A DNA stretch of 64,000 bases from CAJBVG01 sp943372995 (GCA_943372995.1 CALSAQ010000001.1:744001-808000), one strand, 5' to 3'; positions 45,630 to 54,609 are shown, counted from the stretch's first letter. Program-made: numbers and translations. Notes: generated from the sequence alone by a model not told the origin.

Positions 45630-47264
45630 ATGAAAACTGTTACATTCAGTTTATTTATATTAATCTCTAATCTATGTTGGAGTCAAACTCAGGTTTGGAC
45701 GAAATTTTATGATACAGCAAATACATCAGAATACGAGTTGAGTATATATAAAATAGACAAAGATTTATTTATGTGCTCTATTTCTGAAAATTACCCAGGC
45801 GCTAAGCTAAATGGAGATGATCTCCCAACAATAAGGAAAACTGACTTAGAAGGGAATCTAATATGGCATAACAGATATCAACAAAGTCTGTTATCTAATT
45901 ATAAGAGATATACCATCTATAATGTATTATTCAACAAAAACAAAGTAATAATAAATGGAAGTTGTATGAATAAAATTAGTGGAACAGTTAACTTATACTG
46001 TTTGCTTATTGACACCAATGGAACTTATATAAATTCAATATTCGACTCCACCATAAACTATAAACATTTAAGCAGTTCTTTCTACTCTAACAATATTCTG
46101 AATGTATATTCTGAACCATTCGGTAACGATTCAATTTTAATCCATACAGTAAACTATGATGAAAATCTCCTGTTTCTTTTTCAAAGTTCAATTCCTAAAA
46201 GCAATCGATCATTCTTAAAATGTTATAATGATCAAATTCTAATTTTTGAATCAATGCCATCATTAGAGAATAAAATCATTTTAAAAACAACTATTTATAA
46301 TAAACAACTTGATATTATTAAAAGTATAGCAGACACTAGCAATATTACAGTTGATCTTTCTCAATTCCACAACTATAATATTTCATCTATCGACACTCTA
46401 GGAGGAAAGTATTTATTACAAGGTACATTTTACGGAACAAAAAATAATCCAAATATAAATGGGTTAGATCTAGATTACTATTATTTGAGAATAGACTCAA
46501 CATCTCTGAACATTATAAATGAATATTATGGAAATAAATTTAATGCCAACAACGATGTAGAAGAAGTAATTGCAAATTCGGTTAGAATAAAAGAGAATAA
46601 AAACAATACTATTATCTTAAGTAAGATATATCAATCAAATTTATCTAGTTCGACGAAATTTAAATTAGAATTAGTTGATAATGGTCAACGTATTTGGTAT
46701 ACTTATTTAGACTCATTAGTACCAAATATTTCAACAAGCATTCCTATTAATATCATTACCATTAAGTCTCATATATTAGTATCCACTTATATATTTAACA
46801 AAGGATTAGTATTAACTGAATACGATATAAATGGTACAAAAATGAAAATACATATCGACTCACTAGATCCTACATTAGTAAATTCAGGTGTAAATAACAT
46901 TTTAGCAGGAGACTCTAATTCTGTACTTGTTTTTGGATATATTTATAGAAATGGGAATGATGATTCGGATTTACTTCTAAAAAAACTAAACTGGGAAGAG
47001 ACTGGGATAAATGGTACTTCTCATCAAAACAAACTACCTATTCTTTTTCCTAATCCAGCATGTAACAAAATAGAATTATTAAATAACCATAATATGGTTA
47101 GGTATGAAATTATAGATTTATCTGGTAGAAGTGTTAATAAAGGTATTATTGACGGAAACAACATTAACATTGAAAATCTATTACCAGGTACATATATTAT
47201 AAAATGTTTTACCGAAAAAGGTTCCTCGAGAAATATTAGATTTATTAAAATAGGTAAAGAGTAA
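45630..47264 (+). CDS. Type IX-secreted beta-rich protein, unknown function
   Basis: 544 residues: signal peptide (to about LCWSQ), a beta-propeller-like body with repeated short strands and the opening QVWTKFYDTANTSEYELSIYK, and a type A sorting domain (ILFPNPACNKIELLNNHNM to IRFIKIGKE). The stop codon TAA at 47262-47264 is the first three bases of a heptamer array. The 165-bp upstream spacer is very AT-rich and shows no clear TAnnTTTG. Confidence 0.8.
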   Translation: MKTVTFSLFILISNLCWSQTQVWTKFYDTANTSEYELSIYKIDKDLFMCSISENYPGAKLNGDDLPTIRKTDLEGNLIWHNRYQQSLLSNYKRYTIYNVLFNKNKVIINGSCMNKISGTVNLYCLLIDTNGTYINSIFDSTINYKHLSSSFYSNNILNVYSEPFGNDSILIHTVNYDENLLFLFQSSIPKSNRSFLKCYNDQILIFESMPSLENKIILKTTIYNKQLDIIKSIADTSNITVDLSQFHNYNISSIDTLGGKYLLQGTFYGTKNNPNINGLDLDYYYLRIDSTSLNIINEYYGNKFNANNDVEEVIANSVRIKENKNNTIILSKIYQSNLSSSTKFKLELVDNGQRIWYTYLDSLVPNISTSIPINIITIKSHILVSTYIFNKGLVLTEYDINGTKMKIHIDSLDPTLVNSGVNNILAGDSNSVLVFGYIYRNGNDDSDLLLKKLNWEETGINGTSHQNKLPILFPNPACNKIELLNNHNMVRYEIIDLSGRSVNKGIIDGNNINIENLLPGTYIIKCFTEKGSSRNIRFIKIGKE

Positions 47265-47345
47265 ATTCTAAATCCTAAACTCTAAATTCTAAATACCAGT
47301 TACCAACTACTAGTCACCAGTCACCAGTCACTAGTCACCAGTAAG
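47262..47345. repeat. 12-unit heptamer array, copy A
   Basis: Twelve 7-bp units in one register: first TAAATTC-type units (including TAAATCC, TAAACTC, TAAATAC), then CAGTTAC and CAACTAC, then CAGTCAC and TAGTCAC, ending CAGTAAG. The initial TAA is the stop codon of the upstream gene. Related arrays with different unit numbers are at 48484-48560 and 50520-50624. Confidence 0.95.
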
Positions 47346-47369
47346 CTAATCCATTGTAGCTCAAATATT

Positions 47370-47798
47370 TCAATAATTCAGTAGTAGCTTTTCAAAATTA
47401 AAATCCTTTCTTATGGTATCCATGTTGCCAAAAGAATTATTCTCATCAATCCCTATTAGTGCAACAAACGCTTGACTTCTTGCATGAAAAGTACAAGTCT
47501 GCCTCATACTTTGTAGTTCTTCTAAACTATAAGTGTTATTAACAGAATTATAAGCCTCTGAACCAGAATAATAATTGGAAATATTTTTGATTTTCTTATA
47601 GTGAACAAACTCATTAGAATCATTTAAAATCATATTTCTTATCACTAGAAAAGTATTTTCTCTATCAAAAGTTGTAATTGGATGGTTCAAATTCATCACT
47701 GATAATTCAAACTTACCTTTTTGTGAAAATGCTTCTTGAGTAAAAAAACAAAATACTACAAAAACTATATAGGTATTTCTAAGTAGGTTATATTTCAT
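47370..47798 (-). CDS. Secreted partner protein, cassette copy A
   Basis: 142 residues, not recognised. Signal peptide (to about AFSQK), then a mature domain with FELSVMNLNHPITTFDRENTF, SLEELQSM and a conserved tail ARSQAFVALIGIDENNSFGNMDTIRKDFNFEKLLLNY. Copy B (48576-49010) is about two-thirds identical, with the tail nearly unchanged. It lies 34 bp downstream of lipoprotein copy A, so the two are probably co-expressed. Confidence 0.75.
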   Translation of the reverse strand: MKYNLLRNTYIVFVVFCFFTQEAFSQKGKFELSVMNLNHPITTFDRENTFLVIRNMILNDSNEFVHYKKIKNISNYYSGSEAYNSVNNTYSLEELQSMRQTCTFHARSQAFVALIGIDENNSFGNMDTIRKDFNFEKLLLNY

Positions 47799-47832
47799 TT
47801 CATTTAAAATTTAAAGGAACAGTTTTACTAGT

Positions 47833-48423
47833 TTATCTTTGTAATTGAAATACCGGCTTTCCATTTGATATGATCTTTACTAATCCAAACGATTTTGAAT
47901 AGTACAATTTGTAATTTCTATTTTCATCAAATTTATAATATAAATCAGAATAGAATTGTCCATCAATTGTCGAAGTGTCTGGTATACTATAACTGAACAT
48001 CCCTATGGTATAATTTCTTTCAACAATAGTTGTATTGTAAAAATCAAAATTAATCATCAAAAAATTTTGATTTGTCAACTTTAAATCGGCTCTTAGAATT
48101 AACTTATTACTGTCAAAATATTCAACTATTCTTTGATGGTTATAGTAAAATATACCTGTGCCACAGTCATAATTTTGATATTCTTTAGCTGTATTTATTC
48201 TGTCTGTTTTTGTTTCAGAATAAATAGTAAGGTGTTCTTGACTGTCGATAAGGCAATTTATCGTATCAAATGAATCGTACCTAAAAAAAGTGAGGACTTC
48301 AGGAGTTAATTTGTTTTCAACAATGGTGTCTTTTGTTGTACATTCTTCTTTACAAGCAGTAATAACAAATATCATGAAGATGATCAGAATGCTCAAATAA
48401 TAGTTTAGTCTATTGTTTTTCAA
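47833..48423 (-). CDS. Paralogous lipoprotein, cassette copy A
   Basis: 196 residues, function unknown. Signal peptide with lipobox ITAC (C24). The first about 58 residues are nearly identical in all three copies and the end (YYSKSFGLVKIISNGK) is conserved, while residues about 60-165 differ strongly. The start is TTG; the aligned codon in copy B is ATG, which supports it. The next ATG would remove most of the signal peptide. The upstream about 60 bp are almost identical to those of copy C. Confidence 0.75.
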   Translation of the reverse strand: MKNNRLNYYLSILIIFMIFVITACKEECTTKDTIVENKLTPEVLTFFRYDSFDTINCLIDSQEHLTIYSETKTDRINTAKEYQNYDCGTGIFYYNHQRIVEYFDSNKLILRADLKLTNQNFLMINFDFYNTTIVERNYTIGMFSYSIPDTSTIDGQFYSDLYYKFDENRNYKLYYSKSFGLVKIISNGKPVFQLQR

Positions 48424-48483
48424 AAAAGTATAAATTATAAGTCAATATAACATTAATATTATAAACCCATTAAAACATAATTG

Positions 48484-48560
48484 TAAATTCTAAATTGTAA
48501 ATTGTAAATTCTAAATTCTAAATACGAGTTACCAACTACCAGTCACTAGTCACTAGTCAC
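48484..48560. repeat. 11-unit heptamer array, copy B
   Basis: Eleven 7-bp units: five TAAATTC/TAAATTG units and TAAATAC, then GAGTTAC, CAACTAC, CAGTCAC and two TAGTCAC. Same order of unit families as copies A and C but different counts, and the terminal CAGTAAG unit is missing. Confidence 0.95.
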
Positions 48561-48575
48561 CTAATCCATTGTGGT

Positions 48576-49010
48576 TCATATATTTAAATAATTCAGTAGT
48601 AGCTTTTCAAAATTAAAATCCTTTCTTATGGTATCCATGTTGCCAAAAGAATTATTCTCATCAATTCCGATTAGCGCAACAAACGCCTGACTTCTTGCAT
48701 AATAAGCACACTTTTGAGTTTTAGTTTGTAACTCTTCAAGACTATAATTTGTATTCACGGAATTATAAGCAGCTGAACCATAATAATAATTAGCTTCATT
48801 TTTTATTTTTCTATAAGTTTCAAATTCAATTAGATTATTTAAAATCGACTCCTTAATTTTTGAATATGTATTTTCTCTATCAAATGTTGTAACTGGGTGA
48901 GTAAGATTCATACCTTCAAGTTCAAATTTTCCTTTTTGAGAGTAAGAATTAGTATAAAAAAGAAAAAAAAGAACTATTAATCTTATATCCAGAAAAGTAT
49001 ATTTTTTCAT
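48576..49010 (-). CDS. Secreted partner protein, cassette copy B
   Basis: 144 residues, signal peptide (to about SYSQK), then the same architecture as copy A: FELEGMNLTHPVTTFDREN, SLEELQTK and the conserved tail ARSQAFVALIGIDENNSFG. Four extra residues (LNI after LLLNY region) come from a changed stop position. It begins 10 bp after lipoprotein copy B. Function unknown. Confidence 0.75.
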   Translation of the reverse strand: MKKYTFLDIRLIVLFFLFYTNSYSQKGKFELEGMNLTHPVTTFDRENTYSKIKESILNNLIEFETYRKIKNEANYYYGSAAYNSVNTNYSLEELQTKTQKCAYYARSQAFVALIGIDENNSFGNMDTIRKDFNFEKLLLNYLNI

Positions 49011-49020
49011 AGTAAATAAA

Positions 49021-49608
49021 TTATCTTATTAGTTGAAAAACTATATTCCCATTTTCTATTGCTTTAACCAAACCAAAAGATTTACTATAAAATAATTCTT
49101 CGTTTAATTGATTGTCTTTTGAAACAAAAACATCGTTATAAAAATATCCGTTTATTGTCATTGTGTCTGGTTTTTCAAAAGTAGAAAAACCGATGCTGTA
49201 ACTACTTAACAACAATGAATTATAAAAATTAAAATCTATAACTATAGTATTACTACTTGTTAAGCTCAATTTTGTACTTAAAATTAATTTATTATTATCG
49301 AAATATTGAATTGTTCTGGTGGCATTTTTATATATAATTCCAGTGCCGCAATCTAAATTTTCAATCTCTTTATATGTATTTGTTCCTTCAGTTATTTCTT
49401 CAGATTGAATGGTTATATTCTGTTGATTTTTAATACTGCACTGTATCGTATCAAATGAATCGTACCTGAAAAAAGTGAGGACTTCTGGAGTTAATTTATT
49501 TTCAACAATAGTGTCTTTGGTAGTACATTCTTTTTTACAAGCAGTAATGACAAATATCATGAAGATGATCAGAATGCTCAAATAATAGTTTAGTCTATTG
49601 TTTTTCAT
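49021..49608 (-). CDS. Paralogous lipoprotein, cassette copy B
   Basis: 195 residues, lipobox ITAC (C24), ATG start. The N-terminal about 58 residues match copies A and C nearly exactly; the middle differs; the end has YSKSFGLVKAIENG. Unlike A and C, its upstream sequence is unrelated beyond about 25 bp. The spacer up to copy C (49609-49867, 259 bp) holds no recognisable gene; the partner gene expected after copy C is absent there. Confidence 0.75.
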   Translation of the reverse strand: MKNNRLNYYLSILIIFMIFVITACKKECTTKDTIVENKLTPEVLTFFRYDSFDTIQCSIKNQQNITIQSEEITEGTNTYKEIENLDCGTGIIYKNATRTIQYFDNNKLILSTKLSLTSSNTIVIDFNFYNSLLLSSYSIGFSTFEKPDTMTINGYFYNDVFVSKDNQLNEELFYSKSFGLVKAIENGNIVFQLIR

Positions 49609-49867
49609 AAAAGTAATAAATTATAGGAATAAGCTACTGCCACAACTCAGTGTATTGCATTATACATTATAGTACAAGATAGTAATAAAAAAAATAATAT
49701 TATCCATATTAAGAATCTTATATCTCTTCTATGGATAAAAAAAAAGGAATACCTTTCAAAAACAAAGAAGTATTGAAAAAACGTTTATTTAAGACTTGTG
49801 TGCCAATTTAGCTATTAAGATGCATGGAGTACGAAATGATTCGATCGTAACTTTAAAATCGAATGAT

Positions 49868-50458
49868 TTATTTGATTATTTGAAATATTGTCTTCTCATT
49901 GGATATAATCTTTACCAAACCAAACGATTTTGAATAATACAATTTGTAGTTTCTGTCTGTATTAATTTTTATATATAAATCGGAATAGAATTGTCCATCA
50001 ATTGTAGCAGTGTCAGGGATTTCATACCTAGTTATCGCGATATCATAATTTTGATCAATAGTAGTATTATAAAAATCAAAATCAATTTCTAAGAAATTAT
50101 TTTTATCTAACTTTAATTGTGTTCTTAAAATAAACTTATTGGTATTGTCAAAATAATTTACTGCTCTATAATGATTGTTATAAACGACACCTGTCCCACA
50201 ATCATAATTTAGGTATTCCTTATAAGTATTTATACCTTCTGTTTTGATTTCAGAATAAATGGTAAGTTGTTCTTGACTGTCGACAAGGCAATTTATCGTA
50301 TCGAATGAATCGTACCTAAAAAAAGAGAGAATTTCAGAAGTTAGTTTATTTTCAACAATAGTGTCTTTGGTAGTACATTCTTTTTTACAAGCAGTAATGA
50401 CAAACATCATGAAGATGATCAGAATGCTCAAATAATAGTTTAGTCTATTGCTTTTCAA
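49868..50458 (-). CDS. Paralogous lipoprotein, cassette copy C (no partner)
   Basis: 196 residues, TTG start aligned with the ATG of copy B, lipobox ITAC (C24). Conserved N-terminal block and closing YYSKSFGLVKIISN; middle region closer to copy A (shared GQFYSDLY) than to B. No secreted partner follows it. Upstream sequence to about 50516 is nearly the same as upstream of copy A, then comes the longest cassette array and the tail of a lost fourth partner gene. Confidence 0.75.
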   Translation of the reverse strand: MKSNRLNYYLSILIIFMMFVITACKKECTTKDTIVENKLTSEILSFFRYDSFDTINCLVDSQEQLTIYSEIKTEGINTYKEYLNYDCGTGVVYNNHYRAVNYFDNTNKFILRTQLKLDKNNFLEIDFDFYNTTIDQNYDIAITRYEIPDTATIDGQFYSDLYIKINTDRNYKLYYSKSFGLVKIISNEKTIFQIIK

Positions 50459-50519
50459 AAAAGTATAAATTATAAGTCAATATAACATTAATATTGTAAA
50501 ACCCATTAAAACATAATTC

Positions 50520-50624
50520 TAAATTCTAAATCCTAAATCCTAAATTCTAAATCCTAAACTCTAAATCCTAAACTCTAAATTCTAAATACCAGTTACCAAC
50601 TACTAGTCACCAGTCACCAGTAAG
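50520..50624. repeat. 15-unit heptamer array, copy C
   Basis: Fifteen 7-bp units in one register: nine TAAATTC/TAAATCC/TAAACTC units, TAAATAC, CAGTTAC, CAACTAC, TAGTCAC, CAGTCAC and CAGTAAG. Compared with copy A it has five more TAAAyyC units and two fewer CAGTCAC-type units. Confidence 0.95.
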
Positions 50625-50671
50625 CTAATCCATTGTAGCTCAAATATTTCAATATTTCAATAGTAGCTATT
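50625..50671 (-). pseudogene. 3' remnant of a fourth secreted-partner gene
   Basis: This stretch aligns base for base with the 3' flank and last codons of partner copy A (47346-47392): the flank CTAATCCATTGTAGCTC is identical, the TGA stop is at the same offset, and codons for LLL, K, Y remain before the match ends. It implies that a further cassette copy once stood where the thiolase spacer now is. Confidence 0.7.
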
Positions 50672-50693
50672 CCTAATTCATAATTAATATCCC

Positions 50694-50701
50694 TATTTTT
50701 G
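50694..50701 (+). promoter_or_regulatory. Probable -7 promoter element of the thiolase gene
   Basis: TATTTTTG matches TAnnTTTG, 26 bp before the thiolase ATG. Confidence 0.5.
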
Positions 50702-50727
50702 CACCACAAATACGAAAAATAAATACA

Positions 50728-51900
50728 ATGAAAGAAGTTTATATAGTATCGGCTGTACGTACACCGATGGGAAGTTTTAGTGGTGCTTTATCCTCATTAT
50801 CAGCACCAAAGTTAGGAGCAATTGCAATTAAAGAAGCTGTAAAAAGAGCTGGTATTGATGCAAAAGAAATTAACGAAGTGTTTATGGGTAATGTATTATC
50901 AGCAAATATTGGTCAGGCTCCTGCCACTCAGGCCACTAAATTTGCTGGTTTAGGCGATATCCCTTCTACTACTATCAATAAAGTATGTGCATCGGGTATG
51001 AAAGCGGTGATGTTGGCTGCACAATCTATCCAACTTGGTCATAATGATGTTGTTGTTGCTGGTGGTATGGAAAGCATGAGTAATGTTCCTTATTATTTAG
51101 ATAAAGCTCGCAATGGTTATAAATTAGGTCATCAAACAGTAACTGATGGATTAATTCGCGACGGTTTATGGGATGTATATAACGATTACCACATGGGTTC
51201 TGCAGCAGAATTATGTGCTACAGAATGCAACATTTCTCGTGAAGAACAAGATGCTTTTGCTATCGAATCATACAAACGTGCTCAAGCTGCTTACGAAAAA
51301 GGTTTATTTAAAAACGAAATTGTTAATGTAGAAATTGAAGGAAAAGCAGGTGTAACTGTAATTTCTGAAGATGAAGAATTCAAAACGGTTAAATTTGATA
51401 AAATACCTGCACTAAAACCTGTATTTAAAAAAGATGGTACAGTAACAGCGGCAAATGCTTCTACATTAAATGATGGTGCTTCGGCATTAGTTTTAATGAG
51501 CAAAGAAAAAGCAGATGCTTTAGGTATTAAACCAATTGCTAAGATTCGTGGATTTGCTGATGCACAACAAGCTCCTGAGTGGTTTACTACTGCTCCTTCT
51601 AAAGCGATTCCTCGTGCAATTGCTCAAGCAGGAATTACTGCTAATGATGTTGACTACTATGAAATCAACGAAGCATTCTCTGTGGTTTCTCTTGCAAACA
51701 ATAAAGAATTAAATCTCGACCCTAATAAAGTAAATGTTAATGGTGGTGCAGTATCACTAGGACATCCTCTTGGAAGTTCTGGCTCACGTATTATCGTTAC
51801 CTTAATTTCAGTACTCAACCAAAACAATGCAAAAATTGGTGTGGCTGGTATTTGCAACGGTGGTGGTGGTGCTTCGGCAATTGTGATTGAAAGAATTTAA
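50728..51900 (+). CDS. Acetyl-CoA C-acetyltransferase (thiolase)
   Basis: 390 residues, biosynthetic/degradative thiolase of normal length. Nucleophile C87 in INKVCASGMKAVMLAA, the NEAF box (YYEINEAFSVVSLA), the histidine loop GGAVSLGHPLGSSGSR and the second active cysteine C376 in GICNGGGGAS are intact. It condenses or cleaves acetoacetyl-CoA. Codon choice looks smoother and GC slightly higher than in its neighbours, as for a highly expressed gene. Its TAA stop begins a heptamer array. Confidence 0.95.
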   Translation: MKEVYIVSAVRTPMGSFSGALSSLSAPKLGAIAIKEAVKRAGIDAKEINEVFMGNVLSANIGQAPATQATKFAGLGDIPSTTINKVCASGMKAVMLAAQSIQLGHNDVVVAGGMESMSNVPYYLDKARNGYKLGHQTVTDGLIRDGLWDVYNDYHMGSAAELCATECNISREEQDAFAIESYKRAQAAYEKGLFKNEIVNVEIEGKAGVTVISEDEEFKTVKFDKIPALKPVFKKDGTVTAANASTLNDGASALVLMSKEKADALGIKPIAKIRGFADAQQAPEWFTTAPSKAIPRAIAQAGITANDVDYYEINEAFSVVSLANNKELNLDPNKVNVNGGAVSLGHPLGSSGSRIIVTLISVLNQNNAKIGVAGICNGGGGASAIVIERI

Positions 51901-52001
51901 TTCGTAGCTCGTAATTCGTAGCTCGTAACTCGTTGTATTAAGTATTATGTACAAAGTAATTTACATAATACTTAATACATAATACCTAGTACTTAGTACA
52001 T
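51898..52001. repeat. Composite heptamer array with 16-bp inverted repeat
   Basis: Starts at the thiolase stop: five units of TAATTCG, TAGCTCG and TAACTCG (51898-51932), then a perfect 16-bp inverted repeat (51935-51950 against 51963-51978, 12-base loop), then AATACAT, AATACCT and AGTACTT units to 52001. The next ATG is 10 bp further on. Confidence 0.92.
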
Positions 52002-52011
52002 AAAACGACGT

Positions 52012-52896
52012 ATGAAACAATTCATCCTTTTATTGCTTCTCATTGCATCCCTAAGCGGGGCAAATGCTCAATCGTCGCAGTCGTTCGATCCAAAATTCAA
52101 AGTATTCGAAGATTCACTGAGAAGTCTTTCTTATAAAGTAATAAATAGTACCGATGAAGTAGTAAGAAGAAATAGCAATAATCTTTTTATTAAAACCCTT
52201 GTAGCAGCTTTAAAACTTCCAAACTCCTTCGATTATCCTTTCGATTCAGTAGTGTCAGTTTCCATATTAAAATCTGATGATAAAGTCTTCAGAATTTTCA
52301 CTTGGCATTTGTATTCTGATGATGGTTCGTATAGGTATTACGGTGCTATCCAGAAAAACAACAAAGAAAAACTGGAATTATATCCTCTCTTTGATAACTC
52401 TAGATTTGTAAATCATCCAGAAGATACCTTACTTACAAAAGACTCTTGGTATGGGGCTCATTATTACTCACTTTCTTGCCCCAGAAAATATGGTAAAAAC
52501 AAACAATACCTATTATTAGGCTGGAAAGGGAATGATATTAAAACCAATCAAAAAGTAATCGATATCCTTAGCTTCGACAAAGAAGGCAAGCCTGTTTTTG
52601 GAGCTCCTGTATTTATGTACAAAGACTCTGTAAAAACTAGAGTAATCTTTAACTACTCAAGAACCGTGTCTATGCTACTTCGTTACTTACCCTCTAAGAA
52701 ATGGATCGTGTACGACCATTTAGCCGCTCCAGATCCTAAACAAATTGGTCAGTATGAATATTACGGTCCAGATTTATCTTACGACGGATTAAAATACCGT
52801 AGGAGAAAATGGATTCTCATGGAAAACATCGACATCCGAAATGAAAAAACTGAACTCGATAAGTTGTTTATCGATCCCAACGCAGAACAACAGTAG
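52012..52896 (+). CDS. Conserved exported protein, unknown function
   Basis: 294 residues. Signal peptide (to about GANAQ), then a mixed alpha/beta mature domain with FRIFTWHLYSDDGSYRYYGAIQ, SWYGAHYYSLSCPRKYGKNKQYLLLGWKGND and a closing YDGLKYRRRKWILMENIDIRN. I recall similar proteins as hypothetical in other Bacteroidota; no domain is recognised. Arrays on both sides separate it from its neighbours. Confidence 0.75.
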   Translation: MKQFILLLLLIASLSGANAQSSQSFDPKFKVFEDSLRSLSYKVINSTDEVVRRNSNNLFIKTLVAALKLPNSFDYPFDSVVSVSILKSDDKVFRIFTWHLYSDDGSYRYYGAIQKNNKEKLELYPLFDNSRFVNHPEDTLLTKDSWYGAHYYSLSCPRKYGKNKQYLLLGWKGNDIKTNQKVIDILSFDKEGKPVFGAPVFMYKDSVKTRVIFNYSRTVSMLLRYLPSKKWIVYDHLAAPDPKQIGQYEYYGPDLSYDGLKYRRRKWILMENIDIRNEKTELDKLFIDPNAEQQ

Positions 52897-52902
52897 GGAT
52901 TT

Positions 52903-52965
52903 ACGAATTACAAATTGTGAATTGTAAATTGTAGATTACCAGTTACCAGCTACTAGTTACCAATA
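52903..52965. repeat. Nine-unit heptamer array
   Basis: Nine 7-bp units that drift from ACGAATT and GTAAATT to ACCAGTT, ACCAGCT and ACTAGTT without loss of register. Starts 6 bp after the upstream stop. Confidence 0.92.
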
Positions 52966-53000
52966 AAAAGTGTATATTGTACTTTGTACACTATCTATTT

Positions 53001-54548
53001 ATGAAACTTAAAGCGTCAATAATCGTCTTACTGGTTACTCTATTTTCTGTTAGTTCATTTGCACAATCGGCATTATATCCAAACAATGGAACGCTATACG
53101 ACGGCAAAATTCATATGGTTTCGCTCATTATGCATCCTGACTCATTAGCTGCATTATTCGATCCTGCTAATCGTTGGACCAACCATAGTTATTCTGCAAC
53201 ATTTATATACGACGACACAGACACACTATACAATGTAGGAGTACGAATAAAAGGGAACTCCTCTCGAAATGCAAAACGTTTGTCGATAAAAATCAGTACC
53301 GACGAATACATCAATCAGAATTATCAGGGATTAAAAACGTTTAACTTAAATGGAGAGCATAACGACCCCAGTTTGATTCGCGAATACATGGCTTGCTATG
53401 TAATGAATAAAGCTGGAAACCCTGTGAATAGAGGCAATTTGGTGAAACTATACATCAATAATGTGTATTATGGATTACGAGGAAATATAGAGCATGTAAA
53501 TAAAAAATTTGTAGAAACACACTTGGGCAATAATCAAGGGAACTTATACAAATGTTCGTGGCCTGCAGAACTAATCTGGATGGGTTCCGACCAAAATGCC
53601 TATAAAAATCTGATTAATCCTTCTCCATTAAATGAAAGAGCCTACGAATTAAAAACAAACGAAACGGAAGACGATTATAGCGACTTGGTTAATCTTATTC
53701 ATGTTATCAATTTGAGTCCGTCCGATTCTTTTAAAACAAAAATTGAACAAGTATTTGAAGTGAAAAATTACCTGAGAACATTAGCCACAGAAATTTTAAT
53801 TGGGCATTGGGACAATTATTTTGCGAACAAAAACAATTATTTTTTATATCAAAACACCTCAACAAAAAAATTCACTTACATCCCATACGACATGGACAAT
53901 AGTTTTGGGGTGCAGTGGGGCTATCCGAATATTGATACCAGAAATGTAAACAATTGGGGCAACTTGGGTGCTTCTTCCTCTCCACTTACACATAAGATTT
54001 TAGCTGTACCAGAATTTAGAGCATACTTCAACAGGCAACTGAAGAATTTATGCGATTCTGTATTTAATTCTAGTTTGTTTAATGTAATCGATACATTAAA
54101 AGCTAGTATGGATGATGCTGTAAAAACGGATTCATTTTACACAGGGCATTGGGAATCAGATTATGGATATACTTATGTTGATTGGCAAAACTCCTTTACA
54201 CAATCGTTAGGAGACCATGCAAGTATTGGAGTAAAAACATACATCAGCAATAGAAATACTTCTGCACTTACACAAGTAATATTAACTGGAATAGATGACG
54301 TACTAAATGAAAACATACACTATTACCCAAATCCTAGTGCAGGGAAAATAATAATAGATAATACCAAAGCTCATCCTTATTTATTAAGTATTTATTCCCT
54401 AAATGGCAGTCTATTAAAAACAGATGAAATCGCAAAAATGAGCAGGGTTTCAATAGACTTATCGGAGCTGGAAAATGGGGCGTATTTACTACTTTTTGAG
54501 TCTGAGGCAGGTACAAAAACCCATAAAAAACTAATTCTCAGCAGATAA
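53001..54548 (+). CDS. CotH-kinase-family protein with type IX sorting domain
   Basis: 515 residues from the ATG at 53001 (signal peptide to about SFAQS); an ATG eight codons upstream lies outside the signal. The CotH-like domain shows VGVRIKGNSSR, KTFNLNGEHNDPSLIREYMA, LYINNVYYGLRGNIEHVNKKF and YIPYDMDNSFG, the last resembling the metal-binding aspartates of this atypical kinase fold. The C-terminus (HYYPNPSAGKIIID to KLILSR) is a type A sorting domain. CotH kinases phosphorylate secreted proteins in spore formers; here the substrate is unknown. Confidence 0.88.
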   Translation: MKLKASIIVLLVTLFSVSSFAQSALYPNNGTLYDGKIHMVSLIMHPDSLAALFDPANRWTNHSYSATFIYDDTDTLYNVGVRIKGNSSRNAKRLSIKISTDEYINQNYQGLKTFNLNGEHNDPSLIREYMACYVMNKAGNPVNRGNLVKLYINNVYYGLRGNIEHVNKKFVETHLGNNQGNLYKCSWPAELIWMGSDQNAYKNLINPSPLNERAYELKTNETEDDYSDLVNLIHVINLSPSDSFKTKIEQVFEVKNYLRTLATEILIGHWDNYFANKNNYFLYQNTSTKKFTYIPYDMDNSFGVQWGYPNIDTRNVNNWGNLGASSSPLTHKILAVPEFRAYFNRQLKNLCDSVFNSSLFNVIDTLKASMDDAVKTDSFYTGHWESDYGYTYVDWQNSFTQSLGDHASIGVKTYISNRNTSALTQVILTGIDDVLNENIHYYPNPSAGKIIIDNTKAHPYLLSIYSLNGSLLKTDEIAKMSRVSIDLSELENGAYLLLFESEAGTKTHKKLILSR

Positions 54549-54609
54549 TAAACGGTTTTTGCGGTATTAAGTCATAATGCTTATTTTGCCATTTGAAAAA
54601 TATCTTCAT

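Noticed and set aside
49609..49867. Missing partner gene or small ORF after lipoprotein copy C
   Set aside because: A plus-strand ATG at 49731 is closed after 14 codons and no partner-like sequence is visible on either strand.
47262..50624. CRISPR array
   Set aside because: There are no 20-40-bp repeats with unique spacers and no cas genes; the repetition is purely 7-bp.
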